Shown piece by piece: positions 14,841-23,041 of a DNA stretch of 25,369 bases. The position numbers were made by a program, and so were the translations under genes. The notes beneath the pieces were generated by a model. That model had not been told where the DNA came from. It made no database searches and saw only the letters and a list, made by a program, of their open reading frames with translations. This DNA comes from an archaeon (GTDB lineage: Archaea; Nanobdellota; Nanobdellia; SCGC-AAA011-G17; PNOQ01), in the NCBI GenBank assembly GCA_021107835.1, contig JAIOSD010000040.1, positions 1-25,369 of the forward strand. The letters run 5' to 3'. Position 1 is the first letter of the stretch. Each line of letters opens with the position of its first letter.

Positions 14841-16307
14841 ATGGCTGAGACCAAATCCACCCTAAGAACTCAACTTAAAGAGAAAGATATATCTCCTGAA
14901 AAAAGAAGGGATTTAAGAAAAGAGTTAGTTGAATTAATAAAAGAAAAAGGAGCAGTAAGATTAATAGATAGCAAACCCCTAAAATACCAATTAACATATG
15001 ATACTTTTGGTCAAACCTTAGAACCAGTATACTTTTGGGTGCTTGATTTTATGAGAAATAGCGAACCTTCTGGTATGGGCTTTGAAGTAAATAAAGTAGA
15101 AGAAGAGTTTGAAGCAAGTGTAGGCGGAGGATTCTTCGGAGAAGTAGGTACAAAAGCAAGTGTAATGCAAGACAGGGCCATGAAAATTCTAGAAACTGTA
15201 AATGCAGTTCTAAGAACATTAATCAATTTAATTTACGACCTAAGAGAATATGATATGCGTTTAGAAATTTATGATGATGCAGATCCAAAAAAACAATCCA
15301 ATGCAGATCAAAGAGAAGCAGCAGAATACTCTTTAAAAGGGATTTGGATGGACCAAGTAGATATAAAAGCAGGTTTAGGGAGTGTTAACCAATTATCAAG
15401 AGGAGATTTACAGTTTGTAACATTAAGAGACGCCCTTTTCCAAGCAAGAACTATAAAACAAGCTAAAAGATTAGATCTAAACAAAAGAGTAAAAACCATT
15501 TTAATGAAAAAACTAGAAGAGTACTCTAAATGGAGAGTTTCTAGCGAGATAGAGCTAAGAAAAAGATATGCAATAGAAAGAAATTATTTAAAATCACAAG
15601 TAGATTCCTTAAGACTATACACAAAATGGGCAAGACCTTATTTAAGAGCTGCACAAAAATTAGGTATGAAAGAATTTCTAACTCCAGCAGGATTACCAAG
15701 TCCAGATATAGTTGCAACTTTTAACAATATGCAAATGGAATTAAAGCTATTTGCAAAAAAAGAAATAAGCCCTGCATCTGCATTTGACTCTTACAAAAAA
15801 ATTAATTTTGACAAGAAAATATACGCTTGCTTAGAGATAGAATTCAAATTTAGAACTGCACCACAAGTAGCAAGATCTGGGCAATCAACCCATTATGCAC
15901 ATCTGGGAATAATTGATATATTTTTCAATGCTTATGGATTAGCTGAAGACGATATAAAAGATATAGAACAATTAGAAGTTTATGAAGACATGGATTTAGT
16001 AGAACAATTAACAGATGTTAGTTTAAAAGATATGCAAGCAGATATTGATCATTATTTAGAAGAATATGGTAAAAAAGATGGTAAAAAAGAAAAAAAAACA
16101 CAAACAATTCCAAACCCAATAAAAGGACTTCAAGAATTATTTCCCTCAATAAAAATGGCAAAACTTCCTATTTCGCCATTTGGTAAAAAACAAGCAACCA
16201 AATACCAAATAGACCAAGTAACAAAAGTAGCAAAATCAAAAGCATTAACAAGTTTCAATACAATGTACGATGTGTTTAAAAAATCTCACGGCATGCTTTC
16301 ATGGTAA
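14841..16307 (+). CDS. Uncharacterised 488-residue operon protein A
   Basis: No family recognised. Soluble and largely helical. A charged N-terminal helix pair (1-37) is followed by a compact domain: LTYDTFGQTLEPVYFWVLDF, then FEASVGGGFFGEVG (about 90-103) and a long helix (RAMKILETVNAVLRTLINLI). The middle is rich in Arg/Lys and aromatic residues (KLEEYSKWRVSSEIELRKRY; LRLYTKWARPYLRAAQKLG). A later segment contains YAHLGIIDIFFNAYGLAEDD. A lysine linker (GKKDGKKEKK, about 411-420) leads to a C-terminal tail ending in HGMLSW. No signal peptide, membrane segment or catalytic motif is obvious. It is first in a tight operon with a coiled-coil protein and an endonuclease IV-like protein, so a scaffold or structural partner is possible; this is inference. 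Confidence 0.8.
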   Translation: MAETKSTLRTQLKEKDISPEKRRDLRKELVELIKEKGAVRLIDSKPLKYQLTYDTFGQTLEPVYFWVLDFMRNSEPSGMGFEVNKVEEEFEASVGGGFFGEVGTKASVMQDRAMKILETVNAVLRTLINLIYDLREYDMRLEIYDDADPKKQSNADQREAAEYSLKGIWMDQVDIKAGLGSVNQLSRGDLQFVTLRDALFQARTIKQAKRLDLNKRVKTILMKKLEEYSKWRVSSEIELRKRYAIERNYLKSQVDSLRLYTKWARPYLRAAQKLGMKEFLTPAGLPSPDIVATFNNMQMELKLFAKKEISPASAFDSYKKINFDKKIYACLEIEFKFRTAPQVARSGQSTHYAHLGIIDIFFNAYGLAEDDIKDIEQLEVYEDMDLVEQLTDVSLKDMQADIDHYLEEYGKKDGKKEKKTQTIPNPIKGLQELFPSIKMAKLPISPFGKKQATKYQIDQVTKVAKSKALTSFNTMYDVFKKSHGMLSW

Positions 16308-16880
16308 ATGATTGAAAAAATAAAAAAGGATTTAGAAGATATATACGAAAAAAAAGAACAGATAAAATATTTACTTAAAAAATTAAAGGCTACAAAAAAC
16401 AAAGAATTACAAGTTCAAATAAAAGAAATAATAAACCAAGTAATGAGTGATGAAAATTTAGAAGATAGAATACAAATTCAACAACCAAACATAGATGTAC
16501 AAACCAGAAAGTTTGAAGCTCCTGAATTACCAAAAACACAAAGAATACAAGAAAAAGAAGAAAAAGAAAAGCTACCAGAAATAACTTATGATACAGCAAT
16601 ACAAAATTATCACACTCAAGTACAAGAAGTTAGAGATGCATTAATGACAAAAAATCCAACAGAAAGAGATACATTAACAAATTTAAACATATCAAGGACA
16701 GAAAGTGTAAGACCTTATATGGCGGCACCAGAAAGACAAACTAGGCAATATGATCCTCAAAGAGAACCAACTCCAGATTTTCAATTTCAAGCCCCATTAA
16801 GCTCACCAAGCATGGATATAATAGATATATTGCAAAGACAAAAACAACATCATTTTAAACCCAAATATGAATTAAAATAA
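16308..16880 (+). CDS. Coiled-coil and low-complexity linker protein B (190 residues)
   Basis: Starts at the base after the stop of protein A. Residues 1-55 are a strongly charged amphipathic helix (MIEKIKKDLEDIYEKKEQI and onward), predicted coiled coil. The rest is rich in Gln, Pro, Thr, Arg and Glu, likely disordered (LPKTQRIQEKEEKEKLPE; MAAPERQTRQYDPQREP; FQFQAPLSSPSMDIIDILQ). It ends in a His/Lys-rich tail. There is no cysteine, membrane segment or enzymatic motif. The layout suits an adaptor that joins proteins A and C, possibly through the short hydrophobic motif MDIIDILQ near the end. No family recognised. Confidence 0.75.
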   Translation: MIEKIKKDLEDIYEKKEQIKYLLKKLKATKNKELQVQIKEIINQVMSDENLEDRIQIQQPNIDVQTRKFEAPELPKTQRIQEKEEKEKLPEITYDTAIQNYHTQVQEVRDALMTKNPTERDTLTNLNISRTESVRPYMAAPERQTRQYDPQREPTPDFQFQAPLSSPSMDIIDILQRQKQHHFKPKYELK

Positions 16881-16881
16881 A

Positions 16882-18750
16882 ATGGCAGAATTCAACAATA
16901 GCAGAAAGAAAGAACTAGACACAGAATTTAAGCTAGCTTTCTCCAGACAAGGTGCTCCAACATCACCACAAACCCCAAATCAGATAGGGGAAATGGGAAG
17001 ATTGCTTAATTCTGGTATGAAAAATGTTGAAGTAGGGGCCATACAAGCAGATGTATTTGAAACAATACCAGCACAACATCTTAAAGAAATGAAAAGAATG
17101 GCAAAATTAACAGAGTCTAATATTTCTGTTCACGCACCAATAATAGATCTTGCAGGGTTTAATCAACAGGGGAAATGGTCTGAAGATGAAAGGGAACAAA
17201 ATGAAGCACACATGAAAGGGATTGTAGATCGTTCTCATAACTTGGATCCAAACGGAAACATCCCTATAACTCTCCACGCAGGAATAGGTGTTCCAGGATC
17301 AATAACTAAAAAAGATAAGCAAGGGAAAGAGTACAAGCAACTTATGTATGCTGTAGATAAAGAAAACGGGGGATTAGTTCCATTAAAACATGAAATTTTA
17401 GAATATCTTGGAAAAACCAAAGAATGGACTCCTGAAGAAAGATTAGATGTTTTAAATTATTCTAGTTGGGAGCAAGAAAAATTGCAGCTAATGAGCTATC
17501 AAAAAGCAAAGCAAGAATTAGAACATATGAACAAAAGAATAGTAGATGATCCCAAATTTCTAGAATTAAATATGGCTGCCCAAAACGAAGCAAAAGGTTA
17601 TGGAAAATTATCTGATGAAGAAAAACAAGAGTTAACTATATTGGGGCAACGAATGGAATCAAACAATAGACAAATAAATGAATATGATTCTCACTTACAA
17701 ATTGGACTAAATAATTTACACAATAAATATGTAAAATATAGGGGAGATCCAGAAAATGATAGAGAAAAATTTGAGTATGAAGTAGCAGATAAAAAATTAA
17801 AAAAAGTTAGAGAAGATTATTTAAAATTTAATAAAAATTTTGAGAAAGAAGCAGAAAAATTTTACAAGAAAAGAGAAAGAAATGATATCTCTGAAGAAGA
17901 GTATGCAAGAAAAATAACTAATTTAAGATTAAAACAAAGTGAAATACACGACTCAATTATGTTAGATTTAGGTAGACTTCCAACACCACATTATTATATT
18001 CCAGCAGAAGATTTTGCAAGAGAAAAAACTAAAGAAACAGTAGCGAATGCAGCACTTTATGCGTATAAAAAGTATGGAAAAAAATCACCAATAATTTCAA
18101 TAGAAAATTTCATGCCAACAACAGTCCTATCCAGAGCAGAAGATTTAAAAAAATTAGTTAAAGAATCAAGAAAAGAAGCTGCAAAAAAGATAGCAAAAGA
18201 AAAAGGAATCTCAGAAAAAGAAGCAGGGAAAATAACAGAAAAAATAATAGGTGCTACTTGGGACGTTGGTCATATACACCAATTAAAAAAACAAGGATTT
18301 AAAGATAAAGATTTATTAAAAGAAACAGAAAAAATAGCCCCTTTTGTAAAACATGTTCATTTAACAGATAATTTTGGTTATGCAGATTCCCACTTACCAT
18401 TAGGGATGGGAGATGTACCAATAAAACAACACTTAAAAGAATTAGAAAAAGATGCTGCAGAGGGGAGAAGACATATTGTAGAATGTGGAGCTTTTCCACA
18501 ACATTTCAAGCAAAGTCCTACGCCCCAAACACTGGAATACTTAGAATCTCCCGTTTACTCTTATTCTGCCGGCCCTTCTTGGGCAGAAGCAAGGGATATG
18601 TATGCCTCTTATTTAGTGGGATATGGTGATATTTTACCAGAAAAACACTTTGACACTTTCTTTGGTGGGGGGTTTTCACGTTTACCAAAGGAATTGGGTG
18701 GGCAAGGTCAAGGAAACAAGAGTCAGTTTTCAGGGACACCGAATCAGTAA
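16882..18750 (+). CDS. Endonuclease IV/xylose-isomerase-like TIM-barrel protein with large coiled-coil-like insertion (operon protein C)
   Basis: 622 residues. The barrel motifs carry a full set of nine trinuclear zinc ligands in the order of E. coli Nfo: H84 (ISVHAP), H132 (ITLHAG), E408 (ISIENF), D461 and H464 (WDVGH), H493 (VHLTDN), D502 and H504 (DSHLPLG), E534 (IVECG). D461-H464 (+3), D502-H504 (+2) and H504-E534 (+30) match Nfo spacing. Between H132 and E408 there are 276 residues instead of 36, most of them a charged helical, coiled-coil-like insertion. The Nfo tyrosine after the first histidine is Ile87. A Gly/Gln-rich tail follows the barrel. The fold also includes sugar isomerases, so AP-endonuclease activity is likely but not certain. 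Starts one base after protein B. Confidence 0.85.
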   Translation: MAEFNNSRKKELDTEFKLAFSRQGAPTSPQTPNQIGEMGRLLNSGMKNVEVGAIQADVFETIPAQHLKEMKRMAKLTESNISVHAPIIDLAGFNQQGKWSEDEREQNEAHMKGIVDRSHNLDPNGNIPITLHAGIGVPGSITKKDKQGKEYKQLMYAVDKENGGLVPLKHEILEYLGKTKEWTPEERLDVLNYSSWEQEKLQLMSYQKAKQELEHMNKRIVDDPKFLELNMAAQNEAKGYGKLSDEEKQELTILGQRMESNNRQINEYDSHLQIGLNNLHNKYVKYRGDPENDREKFEYEVADKKLKKVREDYLKFNKNFEKEAEKFYKKRERNDISEEEYARKITNLRLKQSEIHDSIMLDLGRLPTPHYYIPAEDFAREKTKETVANAALYAYKKYGKKSPIISIENFMPTTVLSRAEDLKKLVKESRKEAAKKIAKEKGISEKEAGKITEKIIGATWDVGHIHQLKKQGFKDKDLLKETEKIAPFVKHVHLTDNFGYADSHLPLGMGDVPIKQHLKELEKDAAEGRRHIVECGAFPQHFKQSPTPQTLEYLESPVYSYSAGPSWAEARDMYASYLVGYGDILPEKHFDTFFGGGFSRLPKELGGQGQGNKSQFSGTPNQ

Positions 18751-19077
18751 TTAAGACTCAACTAAAACTTCTTTCTTAACTTTTTTATGAATATAGTGTT
18801 TAGTTGTTTCCCAATAAAAATCTCTAAACTTCTTAATAACCGGATTCTCCAAATTAAGTCTATACATCTTAGCTTTTCCAACTGTCCTCACATTAACCAC
18901 TATTCCTTCTTTTTCCAATCTTTTAAAAAATAATTTAAGAGTAGAGTAACCAACTCCAGATAAATTAGCTATATCAGTCATACTATAATCAAAATCTTCA
19001 TTAACCACAAGAAAATCTAGAACTCTCAAAATAGGGGAATCTCCAAAGGTTTCTAAGAATATTGTTTTATCAGTCAT
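18751..19077 (-). CDS. Winged-helix transcriptional regulator
   Basis: 108 residues forming one winged helix-turn-helix domain: SPILRVLDFLVVNEDFDYSM (first helices), TDIANLSGVGYSTLKLFFKR (helix-turn-helix), GIVVNVRTVGKAKMYRLN (wing), then a basic C-terminal helix (FRDFYWETTKHYIHKKVKK). No effector domain. This arrangement is common in archaeal ArsR/MarR-like regulators. Its stop abuts the converging stop of operon protein C with no gap. A TATA (19102-19109) lies 28 bases before the ATG and is flanked by dyad elements, which suggests that the protein controls its own gene. Confidence 0.8.
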   Translation of the reverse strand: MTDKTIFLETFGDSPILRVLDFLVVNEDFDYSMTDIANLSGVGYSTLKLFFKRLEKEGIVVNVRTVGKAKMYRLNLENPVIKKFRDFYWETTKHYIHKKVKKEVLVES

Positions 19078-19093
19078 CGTAATAGTAGAAACA

Positions 19094-19138
19094 ATAGCTT
19101 CTATTTAAATCTTTCTATTAATAGCTTATATTGGCTAT
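19094..19138. promoter_or_regulatory. Promoter of the winged-helix gene with flanking dyads, candidate operator
   Basis: Two copies of AATAGCTTnTAT start at 19093 and 19120, 27 bases apart. The first contains the dyad ATAG-CTT-CTAT (19094-19104). The second forms ATAGC-8 bases-GCTAT (19121-19138). Between them is the TATA element (19102-19109) of the minus-strand gene at 19077. Dyads on both sides of a TATA box fit binding by a dimeric regulator. Confidence 0.45.
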
Positions 19139-19354
19139 GAATCTTAATTGAAATAACAACTCTTTGAGATGCTTATCAGTTAAATATAAAAAAATTAAAA
19201 GAGATAGAAGAATTTATCTTATAAAAACTAATTAATTTAGTATAGTTGATAATTAATAATATAAACTTCCTATATAAATTTAGATTTTGCGAACCTTAAC
19301 CCCCTTAATTAACTATATATGCCTTAATATATTTAAATCTTATTAAATATTTGA
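19139..19354. other. AT-rich intergenic stretch, no gene found
   Basis: Together with the operator region this is the longest gap in the window (19078-19354, 277 bases). Both strands have frequent stops, and no frame longer than about 20 codons with a plausible start was seen. Several TATA-like words occur, and one less AT-rich patch (gcgaaccttaaccccctt, 19289-19306). I see no clear RNA fold. Confidence 0.5.
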
Positions 19355-19597
19355 CTAAAAGTAGTTTCCTTTTTTGATTTGTCTAACTATATACCTAATT
19401 TCTGCAATAAAAGTTAGCACACCCAACAGATTAAATATTACTTTAAAAAATGGAACTAAATTTGAGAAGGATTCAGTTGGAGACGAATTAGCCAAAGCTT
19501 CAACAATCATATAACCAATATTTGCCTGACTCGGGATAGCAAAATGAATACCAAGAATCAAAATAAAAATTGTTTCAGGTACAGTTTGTTTTACCAT
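19355..19597 (-). CDS. Small membrane protein, two predicted spans
   Basis: 80 residues: a first hydrophobic segment (TIFILILGIHFAIP, about 9-22), a weakly polar loop with ANSSPTES, a second segment (LVPFFKVIFNLLGVLTFIA, about 47-65) and a basic end (RYIVRQIKKGNYF). The positive-inside rule suggests a cytoplasmic C-terminus. No family recognised. A TATA-like ccttttaagta lies about 26 bases upstream of the ATG. It is the third minus-strand membrane gene after the M48 protease and the Cys-motif protein, but probably has its own promoter. Confidence 0.6.
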   Translation of the reverse strand: MVKQTVPETIFILILGIHFAIPSQANIGYMIVEALANSSPTESFSNLVPFFKVIFNLLGVLTFIAEIRYIVRQIKKGNYF

Positions 19598-19650
19598 CTA
19601 TAAATGATTTATCAAATACTTAAAAGGTTTATGCTAATTAGTCTAATAAT

Positions 19651-20211
19651 TTACAACTCTTTAGCACCAGTTGAAAAACCACCCAAATCAGTACAATAAC
19701 AGACATATTTTTCTTTATTCGTATAGTATTCAATTGAAAAATATGTAGAACCAATTACATCCCCATAGAAACAATATTCATTGCATTCATCTTCAACAGT
19801 AGAAGGGATATTTTCCATTTTTTCAATAAATGTTTTGAATTTTTGTGCCATCTCATCAATTTGGGTTATATTAAATGAATCCTTTTTAACCACATTTTCA
19901 TTAGAATCTAGGCATTCACATTTAAATTGCTCTCCACTATTTCTCTCAACAGCATAGTATTCCCCACTAGCATCATAACAATAATATTCACAAGCATATT
20001 CAACATTTTCTGGCAATGGTTCATCAGAACTATAATATTCATAACCATCGTCTCCAAATCTATCTTTTCCTTCTACATAAACATATTGGTAGATTCCATA
20101 AAAAACTCCCACAAACAAAATGAATCCAACTATCATAAATAGAATTCCTTGAAACTTTGTAACTTTTTTGTTACCTTCATAGTATTTTGTTACTTGATAT
20201 TTTTTTTTCAT
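19651..20211 (-). CDS. Single-pass membrane protein with duplicated CxxxC...CxC ectodomain motif
   Basis: 186 residues from the ATG at 20211. That ATG overlaps the TGA of the protease gene (ATGA), so I prefer it over an upstream start inside that gene. A basic N-terminus (MKKKYQVTKYYEGNKKVTK) is followed by one membrane span (GILFMIVGFILFVGVFYGIY, about 22-41). The rest is acidic and extracytoplasmic, with two similar units: CEYYC...KCEC and CNEYC...CYC, with 19 and 23 residues between the halves. The eight cysteines probably form disulfides or bind metal. No family recognised. Co-translation with an M48 protease suggests a partner or substrate. Confidence 0.7.
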   Translation of the reverse strand: MKKKYQVTKYYEGNKKVTKFQGILFMIVGFILFVGVFYGIYQYVYVEGKDRFGDDGYEYYSSDEPLPENVEYACEYYCYDASGEYYAVERNSGEQFKCECLDSNENVVKKDSFNITQIDEMAQKFKTFIEKMENIPSTVEDECNEYCFYGDVIGSTYFSIEYYTNKEKYVCYCTDLGGFSTGAKEL

Positions 20212-21251
20212 TGTTCCTCTTGTTCCGCCATGGCAACTAATTGTTTCCAATATACATAACTATGTGTAATGGCCTTACTTGCATTCTCTTCATATTTTTT
20301 TTGATTTACTAAAAAATCTTTAACTTTTGTAAAGGAGACTTCAACCTTCTTAATACCCAAATGTTCTAGTCTTTCGCTTAAGCTTGGATGAGTACTCCAT
20401 CTACCACTTTTATCATGTAGGGCCCTTTGAACTACAAAATCAATATTTTTTTCTTCTGTAAAGAAAGGTCTTATTGTTTCATATAAATTTGTAATAATTT
20501 TATCTTGTTCTAAATAATGTAAAACATATTCAGGTACGGTAGTTTCAAAGATATCGGCAACAATATAGTATTTTGTTAATGTATCGGCGTAACTCTGTTT
20601 GCCTACAAAATCAGCAGCATATGCGTCTGCATTATACTCAGCATTTCTACTTCTCCATAAACTTATAAGTGCATAATACCTTGAAACTAATTCAAAGAAT
20701 ATCCATGTAGGTAATGTAAAAACTATGAAAAAATTTGGTCCTAGTGCACTCCTATTTACTTGCCTTTGAACTTCAAAGAAATGTTGTATCCTATAACTTA
20801 AGTATCCAAAGATGGTGTCCCTATTTGTAAAATGGCCATATTCGTGAGCAAGAATTGCTAACAATTCTTTTTCATTTAAAAATTTTAAAGCAACTAAACC
20901 AATTACTATTTTTTTTCTAAATAATCCAGAAACCCCCACTTCACTTCCAGCAGTTAGTATGATTTTGAGGGTTTTCTTAATTCCCAATTGTTCATTTAAC
21001 TCTTCTGTCAATCTTAATAATTTTTCTTTACTTTTTTTATCTGGCTCTACTTCTGGGCCCTTTTCACTTGATTTGAATACTCCATTAAAAACACCAATTA
21101 CTAATGGGATCATATAGATTAGTAAAAAAGCATCTATGTAAATCACTGTTGCCAAAATAGCAAAAATTGCAAGAATTATACCAAAACCAAAAAGGAACAT
21201 AAAAAAGGTATAAATATTTTCAAAAACTTTTCCCTGTTTCCTTTGTTCCAT
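20208..21251 (-). CDS. htpX: M48-family membrane zinc metalloprotease, HtpX-like
   Basis: 347 residues. Two adjacent hydrophobic spans near the N-terminus (FLFGFGIILAIFAILATV; AFLLIYMIPLVIGVFNGVF) anchor it. The catalytic motif HEYGH (H136, E137, H140) follows, with third zinc ligand E205 in NAEYNADAYAAD. WSTHPSLSERLEHLG is the usual C-terminal family motif. HtpX-type proteases degrade damaged or misfolded membrane proteins. An extra segment between the protease motifs carries a further hydrophobic stretch (FFIVFTLPTWIFFELVS). Its stop overlaps the start of the Cys-motif membrane protein. A TATA (ttaatataaa, 21271-21280) lies 26 bases before the ATG. Confidence 0.92.
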   Translation of the reverse strand: MEQRKQGKVFENIYTFFMFLFGFGIILAIFAILATVIYIDAFLLIYMIPLVIGVFNGVFKSSEKGPEVEPDKKSKEKLLRLTEELNEQLGIKKTLKIILTAGSEVGVSGLFRKKIVIGLVALKFLNEKELLAILAHEYGHFTNRDTIFGYLSYRIQHFFEVQRQVNRSALGPNFFIVFTLPTWIFFELVSRYYALISLWRSRNAEYNADAYAADFVGKQSYADTLTKYYIVADIFETTVPEYVLHYLEQDKIITNLYETIRPFFTEEKNIDFVVQRALHDKSGRWSTHPSLSERLEHLGIKKVEVSFTKVKDFLVNQKKYEENASKAITHSYVYWKQLVAMAEQEEQ

Positions 21252-21398
21252 ATTTCTATTCCTATTTAGTTTAATATAAAAATCTTGTTATTTTAAAGAA
21301 TACTATTCATCCTTAAATCCATATAGGAAGTTTTAATTTTAATTACCAACAATAAAAAAACCAATAATCTTTTAAATAAATAAATCAAAAACTTAAAC

Positions 21399-22307
21399 AT
21401 GCCTGAAAAGAAAGCTAAACAAAAAAAGAGCAAATTAACCGCACCACATTATCATACTCCTAAAAAGAAAACTATTCCTAAGAAAAAACAAAGAAAACAA
21501 TTAACAGATTATGACACAGCTATGGATTTCGCTGTAAAAGCTTATAAAAAACTCCAAGAGGTAATTAAATCAATAGTTCTATTCGGAAGCGCAGCTAAAG
21601 ATGAAACAAAAAAAGGTAGTGACATAGATATCTTAATAATAGTAGATGATTGTTCAATGCAATGGGATCAAGAATTAATAGCTTGGTATAGAGAAGAGTT
21701 AGGAAAATTAATAGATAAACAAAAATACAGTGAAAAACTACATATTAATACAGTAACCCTAAGTACTTATTGGGAAGATGTTAGAGAAGGAGAACCCGCA
21801 GCAATAAACATAATAAGATACGGACAATCTTTAATAGATTATGGTGGCTTTTTCGACCCATTAAAAGCCTTATTAGCAAAAGGAAGAATAAGACCTTCTC
21901 CAGAAGCAATATTTACAACATTAAAAAGAGCACCATTACACATTTCAAGAGCACGATTTGATATAGCTAATTCAATAGAACATTTATACTGGGCAATGGT
22001 AGACGCAGCACACGCAGCACTAATGGCACGTCACCAAGTACCACCAAGTCCAGAACATATTCCAGAAATGTTAGAACAATTATTCGTTTCTAAAAAACAA
22101 TTACATCCAAAATACATTAAATGGTATAAAGAATTGTATGAATTAGCGCATGATATAGTGCACGGAAACGTTAAATCACTTACAGGAAAAGAAATAGATG
22201 AAACTATGGCAAGAACAATAGAATTTGAAAAGGCAATGAGACAAATTACTTCTAGACTAATTCATAACGAAAAAATAATAAGAACAGAAAAAAAAGAAGA
22301 AAATTAA
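21399..22307 (+). CDS. Nucleotidyltransferase with HEPN-like C-terminal domain
   Basis: 302 residues. A very basic N-terminal tail (1-35, KAKQKKSKLT; PKKKTIPKKKQRK) probably binds nucleic acid. A minimal nucleotidyltransferase domain follows with VLFGSAAKDETKKGSDIDIL: G63-S64 and the metal-binding Asp75 and Asp77 have the standard spacing. Residues about 168-290 are helical and look like a HEPN domain (ARFDIANSIEHLYWAMVDAA; LYELAHDIVHGN). No clear RxxxxH nuclease motif is visible, so ribonuclease activity is doubtful. Separate MNT and HEPN proteins form toxin-antitoxin pairs in many prokaryotes; here both parts appear in one chain. A single-gene housekeeping role in RNA or nucleotide modification is equally possible. 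A TATA (tttaaataaa, 21371-21380) precedes it. Confidence 0.8.
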   Translation: MPEKKAKQKKSKLTAPHYHTPKKKTIPKKKQRKQLTDYDTAMDFAVKAYKKLQEVIKSIVLFGSAAKDETKKGSDIDILIIVDDCSMQWDQELIAWYREELGKLIDKQKYSEKLHINTVTLSTYWEDVREGEPAAINIIRYGQSLIDYGGFFDPLKALLAKGRIRPSPEAIFTTLKRAPLHISRARFDIANSIEHLYWAMVDAAHAALMARHQVPPSPEHIPEMLEQLFVSKKQLHPKYIKWYKELYELAHDIVHGNVKSLTGKEIDETMARTIEFEKAMRQITSRLIHNEKIIRTEKKEEN

Positions 22308-22308
22308 T

Positions 22309-22992
22309 TTATTTTTCGCTTGCTTGTAAAGCTCTATATGTTCCTTCTATAGGATAGGCAACACTCAATCTTTGTTCAGGTGTAGCATTATCAAATTTAG
22401 ATGCAATATAACTTGAAACTTTTCCTGCATCATACTTACCATCTTTATCCTTAAACTTCCCTCTAAGCTTAACTCTCTTTATTAAAAGTATATTTTTCTC
22501 ATATAAATCAAGTTTGCCTTTATCAGATAAATTTGCGTTCTTAAGGAAAGCATATTCACCAAGTAATTCATTATAAAGTTCATCGAATGCCTCTGAATCT
22601 CCTTGTTTAGCAGCACGTACTTTTGCTTGACTTTCTTGTAAATCCCTATGGTATTTTGCTGTTTCTGGGTTTTTCTTTTCAGCTATTTGATAAGGCATAG
22701 CTTCCAAAACTCCAAACAAACCACCAAGATTTTCAGGATCAGCATTAGTTATAGTATCAAGAATTGTATCTAAATTATTAGACGTATAAACATACAATGC
22801 AGTTATATCTTCTATTTCTTTAGCACCAGCAACTTCGCCTTTATCCTCAAAATCAAGGCCACTTACATTCATACCAACTACTTCAGAAAGAGCATTATCT
22901 TGTGCCTTCTGCTTTCTATAAGGTTCACCTAATTGGTGTAAAGTAGAAACCCTTTCAGCTAATCCTTTATATTGTTTTGTATCAAATGTCAT
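22309..22992 (-). CDS. Uncharacterised helical protein, 227 residues
   Basis: No family recognised. Soluble, acidic and mainly helical, with no cysteine, no signal peptide and no membrane span. Segments include RVSTLHQLGEPYRKQKAQDN, DITALYVYTSNNLDTILDTI, and KVRAAKQGDSEAFDELYNEL, which reads like a helical repeat. The end is basic then polar (KRVKLRGKFKDKDGKYDAGK). The minus-strand bases GAGGT lie 11 bases before the ATG, and a TATA-like element (23041-23050) further upstream would give a leader of about 27 bases. Its stop is two bases from the converging nucleotidyltransferase stop. Confidence 0.65.
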   Translation of the reverse strand: MTFDTKQYKGLAERVSTLHQLGEPYRKQKAQDNALSEVVGMNVSGLDFEDKGEVAGAKEIEDITALYVYTSNNLDTILDTITNADPENLGGLFGVLEAMPYQIAEKKNPETAKYHRDLQESQAKVRAAKQGDSEAFDELYNELLGEYAFLKNANLSDKGKLDLYEKNILLIKRVKLRGKFKDKDGKYDAGKVSSYIASKFDNATPEQRLSVAYPIEGTYRALQASEK

Positions 22993-23041
22993 TTTGAGTA
23001 TTTACCTCTTATTTTCATTACTAATCAAGGGTGACAGTTGT

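Noticed and set aside
14762..14860. GTG-initiated N-terminal extension of the 98-residue protein
   Set aside because: It would overlap the start and promoter of the divergent operon, and a TATA element fits the ATG at 14761.
16090..16098. A9 run in operon protein A as a slippage switch
   Set aside because: A-runs of this length are expected in such AT-rich lysine-rich coding sequence and lie late in the gene, so there is little reason to call it regulatory.
20212..20250. Extension of the Cys-motif membrane protein into the protease gene
   Set aside because: The ATGA overlap at 20208-20211 is the more typical coupled start, and the extension lacks features of its own.
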